Under the pieces are notes generated by a model, which saw only the letters and a program-made list of their open reading frames with translations, searched no databases and had not been told where the DNA came from. This document shows, one piece after another, positions 58,523 to 64,000 of a stretch of 64,000 nucleotides of DNA. The position numbers were made by a program, and so were the translations under genes. Location: the NCBI GenBank assembly GCA_002099365.1, contig MSED01000015.1, positions 2,604,001-2,668,000 of the forward strand, written 5' to 3'. The stretch's first letter is position 1, and each line of letters starts with the position of its first letter. The DNA is from Phialophora verrucosa. Taxonomy: Eukaryota; Ascomycota; Eurotiomycetes; Chaetothyriales; Herpotrichiellaceae.

Positions 58523-59179
58523 GGCTTGTCCTGGCGAGTTGTAATGGGAGGCGATTGAGAGAGCAAGCGAGCATCGAACTGGACATCTCCTTCATATACT
58601 GTAGATCCATAGCATAGTTCTAAACGGTGGCACGCCAAGCTGAGCACCTCTGACACTGGCACAGCGCTCATCATAGTATTCAAGAGAAATTCCCGTAGGC
58701 GGCCTGTAGTCAAGGCTGATGTAAGGCGGCCGAGTGAGAATCCCTGCAAATGGGAGGCAATATTATACTCGTACAGTAGGAGCGCCGATTGGATTGGGTT
58801 TGTGATTCCATAGGCTGGATCCGCGTCGAGATCGCCATCCAAGCAGGGGCCACGCTACCCCGTTGGTTAGAAGGTCAGGCTCTCACTCGGTTGCGCAGAT
58901 CTGCGGCAACTCACAGTGAGGTTGAAGGTCGAGCTGGAAAAACAGTGAGATCTTAGCCCCATGAGGCCTGACTTGGCGGTAAGGCTCTTGATTAGGTAAA
59001 TGGTGCCGAATGATGGTTCGTCTAGAGTAGCATCTCCTGCCTCTGCCTGGGCCGCGGCCGCGTGTCTTGAAACACCCTCCAGCGTACCATAGATTGGGTC
59101 TCGAAATATATGGCTAGAAGAATTGGAGCCCTGTCTTCCTTCCCAACGTCATTAGTATGCTCTAACATGCCAGCCGACC
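58523..59179. other. P450 upstream region, no separate gene seen
   Basis: About 650 bp between the P450 start and the alpha-amylase stop. A minus-strand frame (58474-58842) overlaps the P450 start in another phase and is taken as chance. Confidence 0.4.
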
Positions 59180-60760
59180 TCAAGCCCTTGCGTAGATGTC
59201 TGTGTCGAACCGGAGATTGTCGATTTTATCCCTGCCGTCTGCGGCTTTGTTTACCCACACGCTGACACTTGTTCCAGAGCACATGAAATCTCCAAACCCG
59301 TCGTCATCAATTTTGACTTCGTCGGGTTGCCAACCCAGGATATCGGTCCATGTCTCTCCAGAGTGTCCCTTCCCAACAGCCATCCTTCTCGTTTTCGGGT
59401 CGGCGTTGGACATGATACATGCTAGACCGAACTTTCGGTCGTCAGTACCTCTGCGCACGAACGCGTAACAATTGGGGTCGTCGTCGATGTAGTCTTCCTG
59501 GTCTCCATAGGCGAAAAGCTTCCTTGTCAAAATCAGGTGAGGTAGCTTCTCCCCACACGATGGTGGTTCCGGGTGCTTTCCCTTCATGCCGTATAAATCG
59601 CCGTAGAAGACACAGGGATACCCTTCTTGCCTCAGCAAGATCAGGGAGTAGGCCAGTGGTTTGAAGAAGCCCTCGATGGGCGTTTCAACTGTCTGTCCCG
59701 GCTGAGTGTCATGGTTCATCACCACCGTCACCGCACTTTCGGGTTTCGCCTGAACCAGCGTGCCGTCAAATACCTTTCGCAAGTCCCCCTTCTCTGTCTT
59801 GGAGATTTCCGAGAACTTGTACACCATGGGCGAGTCGTACAAGCTGAATCGGTGATGCATGCCCTTCAGGTATTCGAGCATCTCTCCCGTGTTACCAGAC
59901 CAGAATTCGCCCACTAGGAACAGCGAGTCCTTTCCGAACGTCTGCTCCAAATGGTCCACGAAGCCGTTGGTGAATGTTTCAGAGAAATGCTGGCACGCGT
60001 CGAAACGGAACCCTTTCAGCTTGAGCGCCTTGACCACCCACTCACCCCAGTGGATAACGTCTTGCCCAACCTCGTCGTGGGCGTAGTCTAGATCCGCGAA
60101 CATGAGAAAATCTGCGTTGCCCCCTTCGTTCCCGACTGACCGAGACCAGTGTTTGTTGTCGCCCAGAATGCGGAAGATGCCGGTGCGCTCTGTGCTCGCA
60201 TCGTAGTCGGTTCCTGAAAAGTGATACCAGTGGTACTTCTGTGACGAGTATTTGTCGCCGCGACCCGGGAAATCGAAACCCAGCCATGCTTCGATCTCGA
60301 ATGGTTCACCAATTTCCTTAGTGCGATCTAGGAGGATACAATTAGCTGGTGGCCCATATGTATCGATGGCCGACCTACCATTCTGGTCTACCTCGATTAC
60401 CTTGCACTTTTCCTTGTTATCCGCGCCAGCCTTGTGGTTCAGAACAGCATCGAAGTAGAGCCCAATCCCGAGTTCTTGCGCTTTGTTGGACAATTGGTCC
60501 AGGTCGTCCCTGGGGCCCCATTTGGTCGATTTCGAGCCTTTTTGGTCGAATTCCCCAACGTCGTACAAGTCGTAGATGTCGTAGCCGTTCGCCTGGGCGC
60601 CTCCCTGGCCCTTGCACGCAGGCGGAAGCCAGACGTTGTCCACGCCAATGTCCTTTAGGTCCTGGAGTACGTTCTTTAGGCGGATCCAATGTTTCTGATC
60701 GGCAGGGACGTTCCACTCGAAGCCCTGCAACATGCAATAATTTTCCGGTGTGCGGCCCAT
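59180..60760 (-). CDS. Intracellular GH13 alpha-amylase
   Basis: Hydrolyses alpha-1,4 glucans. Single exon, 526 aa from MGRTPENYCMLQGFEW at 60760. Family GH13 signatures: DAVLNH (104-109), GFRFDACQH with nucleophile Asp254, LVGEFW with acid/base Glu285 and MNHDTQ with Asp351. No signal peptide, unlike secreted Aspergillus amylases; the overall sequence is of the bacterial-like GH13 subfamily 5, which in filamentous fungi contains intracellular amylases linked to cell-wall alpha-glucan or glycogen metabolism. The frame continues upstream to 60955, but that part has no family similarity and covers a TATA-like element, so I exclude it. Conserved calcium-site region HKAGADNKEKCKVIEVD is present. 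Confidence 0.92.
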   Translation of the reverse strand: MGRTPENYCMLQGFEWNVPADQKHWIRLKNVLQDLKDIGVDNVWLPPACKGQGGAQANGYDIYDLYDVGEFDQKGSKSTKWGPRDDLDQLSNKAQELGIGLYFDAVLNHKAGADNKEKCKVIEVDQNGRSAIDTYGPPANCILLDRTKEIGEPFEIEAWLGFDFPGRGDKYSSQKYHWYHFSGTDYDASTERTGIFRILGDNKHWSRSVGNEGGNADFLMFADLDYAHDEVGQDVIHWGEWVVKALKLKGFRFDACQHFSETFTNGFVDHLEQTFGKDSLFLVGEFWSGNTGEMLEYLKGMHHRFSLYDSPMVYKFSEISKTEKGDLRKVFDGTLVQAKPESAVTVVMNHDTQPGQTVETPIEGFFKPLAYSLILLRQEGYPCVFYGDLYGMKGKHPEPPSCGEKLPHLILTRKLFAYGDQEDYIDDDPNCYAFVRRGTDDRKFGLACIMSNADPKTRRMAVGKGHSGETWTDILGWQPDEVKIDDDGFGDFMCSGTSVSVWVNKAADGRDKIDNLRFDTDIYARA

Positions 60761-60850
60761 ATCAGCCAGAATAAATATAACAATACGCGGAATTGGTCTA
60801 GGTAATCTATACTCTATAGCGAAAGTCGAATAGGAGGCGGGAAAAGGCAA

Positions 60851-60860
60851 TATATAGATA
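60851..60860 (-). promoter_or_regulatory. TATA-like element upstream of alpha-amylase
   Basis: The minus strand reads TATCTATATATTGCC, about 90-100 bp before the ATG at 60760; spacing suits a core promoter. Confidence 0.4.
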
Positions 60861-61383
60861 GGAGTGATAAAAGAAAATCCGCCTACAACCTGGCACTGTA
60901 TGACATCAAAGCAGAGCGCCGGATCTTGCATGTGGGAAAATTCACCCGGGGCCATCCAGGGTGCCAGGACGCCAGGGTACCTCGTACTCGTGATTCCGCT
61001 GCCTTGAAAGTGTTCGAAACTCTATTTTGCCGCTCGTGCTGGGCGATTGTATGAGATCATCGCACCTGGAAAAAGAAAGCGTTGACCAATGAGGTGTACC
61101 GAAGAGACGATTCGGACATGTGCCAGGAAATGTTGGGCTGCGCCACAGCTGTGTGTTTGCCATCCTCTCAAGGCGAGAATGCGCTGTCTGTATTGAGCGA
61201 GCAACGTCCATTTCTCACTAATGGAGGATGCGGTGCTCTGCTGTGCATCGATGTGAGGGATTAGCGACCGGCGGACTGAGCTTGCATAGTACTAATCCAG
61301 TGTATGCCAGGCACGCAATCATCGGCACAAGAAAGGTACCGAGAACATAAATTATCCGGCGTTGGATCGTAGGAAAGCAGTAC
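60861..61383. other. Intergenic, no gene seen
   Basis: About 520 bp: upstream region of the amylase gene and 3' flank of the small thioesterase gene. Nothing else recognised. Confidence 0.4.
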
Positions 61384-62043
61384 TCAAAGCTTCGGATTCT
61401 CCCGAAAGATGATGCTGGCTTTGTTGTGCTCGCACACTGAGAGCAGGTCGCCGGTGGCTTTGTCTTTCATGGTCCCTCGAATCGTAGCTGCTCAAGTAAG
61501 TGCTTGCTGGTCTGTGGGCAAAGAATGGCGACACCCACCGAACCTCTTGCCTGCCTGCAGGACTTCGCATTCGACCACCACGCGTGTGCCTGTTTTGGTC
61601 GGTCGCAAATATGTCACGCTCAGCACCCTCGACACTCCGCCAAAATGCCAGAAGTCCTCCCTCGCCAATGGTGCCATGGCCATTGTGGTACACATGTCGT
61701 GGATAAGCGAAATGGCGGCTCCTTGAGCGTTGCCCATTCGACTTCCGTACATGGGCGTCATTTCCATCTCGAAGACTGCTGTGACGTGTGGTGGCCCGGT
61801 TGCCCCAATGATGGCAAGGTCTTTGGTCATGAGAGACTCTTCAAAGCCCTAGGAAAGGTTACTTCGCTGTTCGCCCTGGACAGATGGACCTGAATAGATG
61901 AAGCCCACCTCTGCGACTGGCTCTCTTTTGTACCTGCCCATGAATTCTAGTATTCTCTCAACTGGGTCTTCAATGTCAAGTGCGAAGGACATCCCAGGCC
62001 GTGACATATAGTCCTTAGTGTAGAACTTCTCAGGCTTCCCCAT
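61384..62043 (-). CDS. Small hotdog-fold thioesterase, PaaI/4HBT-like (three exons)
   Basis: Exons 62043-61890, 61838-61539 and 61487-61384 give 185 aa. The second intron (61488-61538) has donor GTGGGT, branch CTTACT and acceptor GCAG; the first (61839-61889) is weaker, with donor GTCCAT and acceptor TTGAAG, chosen because it alone restores frame into SLMTKDLAIIGATGPP. The hotdog core is visible: VTAVFEMEMTPMYGSRMGNAQGAAISLIHDMCTTMAMAP, then FGGVSRVLSVTYLRP, VVECEVLQAGKR and ATIRGTMKDKATGDLLSVCEHNKAS. The GNAQGAA position corresponds to the catalytic HGGA-like loop of PaaI-type enzymes, here with Gln. Likely cleaves a small acyl- or aryl-CoA, or acts in polyketide metabolism; that is inference. 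Lies beside the amylase gene, same strand. Confidence 0.82.
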
Positions 62044-62468
62044 TGTGAGAGTTCAGCTGGCAGAATGCGTCACCACGGGTGCACTTCAGGGACTCGACGA
62101 AGCGCGGAATGAACAAGGGCGAAGCCGCGATGTTAAGAACGACACATCTTTTTAGAATGAATAAAAGCACTTCACCTCGACCGTGGCCGAGAAGGATGTG
62201 AGAACGCTCCATGGCGACTGCTGAGACGACAGAGCCGAGGGCTTCGGCATGGCCCCGGCGTCAATAAAGAACCGAGAAGCTTGACAGTTACACGCCGAGT
62301 AAATTGTCCGAGTCAAGCTGAGAGGAGCTATTTACGCTTGTCGTCAATGGCCTCCGCCGTACATGCGGCCGGCGGCGCAGTTGCAATCGATCCGCCGCCT
62401 TTATAGATCTCATCCGCCAGTCTCGCATCGCCACATTCATCGCTTCTGATGTGGGCACGCAACATGTA
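62044..62468. other. Divergent promoter between thioesterase and hydrolase-fold genes
   Basis: About 425 bp. Shared upstream region; no recognised regulatory site. Confidence 0.4.
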
Positions 62469-63947
62469 ATGCTCCTATCCCACGGCCGCGTTGGCCTTGT
62501 CAAATCCTGCAGAAACACCCGGACGTGTCTGCACCGTTTCCAACCTCCCCGAAAGAGATCTATCGCGTCAGCTCTTCCCCCCGACGCGTGGAAACACAAT
62601 TCAGTCGACGTGCCCATCGGAGTCAGCGGCCGCGTCAAGCTCGAGTAGGTAGCACGTAACCGCAGTACATAACACTCTGACCATAGCCGCAGTGTATTTT
62701 CCGCTCACGAACTACGCGAGAGACCGAGAGGGCTGCGGAACCTGCTAGTCCATATCCCTCCAGGCCCTTGCTCTTCAAACCTGTTGCAGAGCACGGCCCC
62801 TCAGCTTCAGAATGTCCTTCCGCCGTCCACATCGCTGGTGAGGATCAACTACAGCCTGGGAAAGTCGGCGAACTCTCCATCTGCTTCGAACGAGCTGGCA
62901 GTCTTCCCGACCCCTGTCCACGAAGTCACAACAGCGTTCGACTACCTCACTTCTTCCACCTCGCCGTTCAACGCAGACCAGGACGAAGCCCCTAAAATAT
63001 GCCTCCTGGGAAAGCATATCGGTGGCGCACTAGCGATTATGCTTGCCCTGACCGAGCCGAATGCGATTCATGCCCTCGCGGTCGCCGAACCAATGGTAGA
63101 TTGGGTAGGATTGGACGAGATGCTTGAACAATTGCGCGCCGCGGCGGCCGCCAAATTTCTCACATCTTCTTCGAAAATGCAAGCGCGGAAACAAGCACGG
63201 AAGCAGGCACGTGCGGCCAAGACTGCGGACCAGCACGACCTGGACGCTCCATCCCTCGTAGCTGCCGCTGAGGAAATGGTCAAGCTGCGTTCAAAACTGT
63301 TCAACACGCCAGCCGCATATTTCGATCCATTCGCGAGTCCGATCTTATTCCTCCGCGCGCCGGGAAGGGATACGCCCCTCGCTCACAGCACCCTTGAAGA
63401 TCAACTGCTTAGCGAGATAAGTTTGGACGACGACTCTGATGTTGGTTTTGGCGGCAATGGTGAATCTGTGGACTGTGACGCCGACGAGCCGCGGCAATCA
63501 ACTCCGTCCAGCGTGGTGAGTTCTGTAGAAATGTCTGGTTCTTCCTCCGGGGTCACCTCCGCCGATGTCGAAGTTAGTGCCTCCGTGCAGATAAAGCCCG
63601 ATGCCATTCCTCCTCGTCGTCGGAAAGTCCTGCGGCGCTGGCCCGCTGTTGATCCGCCCGAGTCCGTCACGTTGCCACATGTCCGCATCTTCGTGCAGTC
63701 TCACGTGGCTGGCGCGGGAAGCGATGCCATCGACGTACCGAGGGGCCACGCAGCCCTGATGCGCGCTCAAGGTACCGAAATGGCCGAACTGATGCGCCGG
63801 GCATGTTTCATTGGGCGGGAGAAAGGGTTTGCAGAAGACAGAGTCCAGCTTCGTCTCTGCGACCCACCTTCCACCGGTACAGAGATAGGCGGCGGCATGC
63901 AGGAAGTGGCCATGAAATGGGTAGCCGAGATATTCAGTAAGGACTGA
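62469..63947 (+). CDS. Alpha/beta-hydrolase-fold protein, probably mitochondrial, with altered nucleophile elbow (two exons)
   Basis: Exons 62469-62644 and 62693-63947 give 476 aa; the 48-nt intron is GTAGGT...CGCAG, and joining is in phase. The first ~40 residues are rich in Arg, Ser and Leu without acids (KSCRNTRTCLHRFQPPRKR), a likely mitochondrial presequence. Then come VDVPIGVSGRVKLD, LLVHIPPGP, RINYSLG and, after about 60 residues, ICLLGKHIGGALAIMLALTEP in the place of the strand-elbow-helix that normally holds the nucleophile. Here the elbow reads G-K-H-I-G, so His replaces Ser, Cys or Asp. A Lys/Arg/Ala insert and an acidic Ser-rich insert (SLDDDSDVGFGGNG...) break the fold before a basic RRRKVLRRW segment. 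Possibly a non-catalytic hydrolase-like protein; family name not known to me. Confidence 0.7.
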
Positions 63948-64000
63948 ATAAATTATCAGCTCGAGGTGATGTCTCGAGAGGGGGAAAGAATGTAGGAAAT

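Noticed and set aside
58474..58842. 122-aa minus-strand frame upstream of the P450
   Set aside because: It overlaps the first P450 exon in another phase, and the P450 model with hydrophobic anchor and PGPP hinge explains those bases.
60761..60955. N-terminal extension of the alpha-amylase frame
   Set aside because: It lacks family similarity, covers the TATA-like element, and the ATG at 60760 gives the expected GH13 start.

Overview
The window is nuclear DNA of a filamentous ascomycete (Pezizomycotina), probably a eurotiomycete-type fungus, though the order is an inference. Genes lie on both strands without operons. Most are broken by 42-80 nt GT-AG introns with CTAAC/CTGAC-like branch sites. 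The protein set (Sen1 helicase, SOG2, DASH subunit Hsk3, glucokinase, class-4 flippase, FUN14, TRIP4/Rqt4-type zinc finger) is that of an ascomycete. Gene models were rebuilt by hand: exons were joined only where splice signals, phase and family similarity agreed, and every joined CDS has a length divisible by three.

Layout. 1-0.74 kb: open frame running in from the left edge. 1-2.7 kb: methionine aminopeptidase 2 (six exons). 3.67-3.74 kb: tRNA-Gly(GCC). 4.3-6.3 kb: TfdB/phenol-hydroxylase-type FAD monooxygenase. 7.0-7.6 kb: mitochondrial FUN14 protein. 8.75-8.90 kb: an exceptional tRNA-Pro(AGG) gene. 8.9-11.4 kb: decayed, repeat-rich block with an AT-rich patch, two diverged copies of one small gene, a 21-bp minisatellite, a 53-bp tandem duplication and a TATGC microsatellite. 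11.6-18.2 kb: SEN1. 18.9-23.7 kb: P4-ATPase flippase. 23.7-29.3 kb: gene-poor. 29.3-31.9 kb: ketopantoate-reductase-like protein with a long disordered tail. 31.9-35.3 kb: gene-poor. 35.3-36.1 kb: small bZIP factor. 37.9-41.4 kb: SOG2. 42-43.7 kb: TRIP4/Rqt4-like. 44.1-45.7 kb: glucokinase. 46.8-49.4 kb: unrecognised 840-aa protein. 49.6-51.1 kb: ACOT9-type acyl-CoA thioesterase. 51.6-51.9 kb: Hsk3. 53-64 kb: accessory metabolic run of NmrA-like protein, actinobacterial-looking alcohol dehydrogenase, cytochrome P450, GH13 alpha-amylase, small hotdog thioesterase and an atypical alpha/beta-hydrolase-fold protein.

The most unusual signal is the tRNA-Pro(AGG) gene at 8752-8896. Its anticodon loop carries an ordinary 17-nt tRNA intron after position 37 and also a 56-nt insert with every hallmark of a spliceosomal intron (GTATGT, ACTAAC, ACAG). 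Only removal of both, with exactly those borders, gives a normal 72-nt tRNA-Pro with anticodon AGG.

How the genes work together: most are independent housekeeping genes (protein N-terminal maturation, RNA helicase/termination, lipid asymmetry, RAM polarity signalling, ribosome rescue, hexose phosphorylation, kinetochore). The right-hand 11 kb is a run of redox and hydrolytic enzymes that could be a catabolic or detoxification neighbourhood, but nothing in the sequence proves co-regulation.
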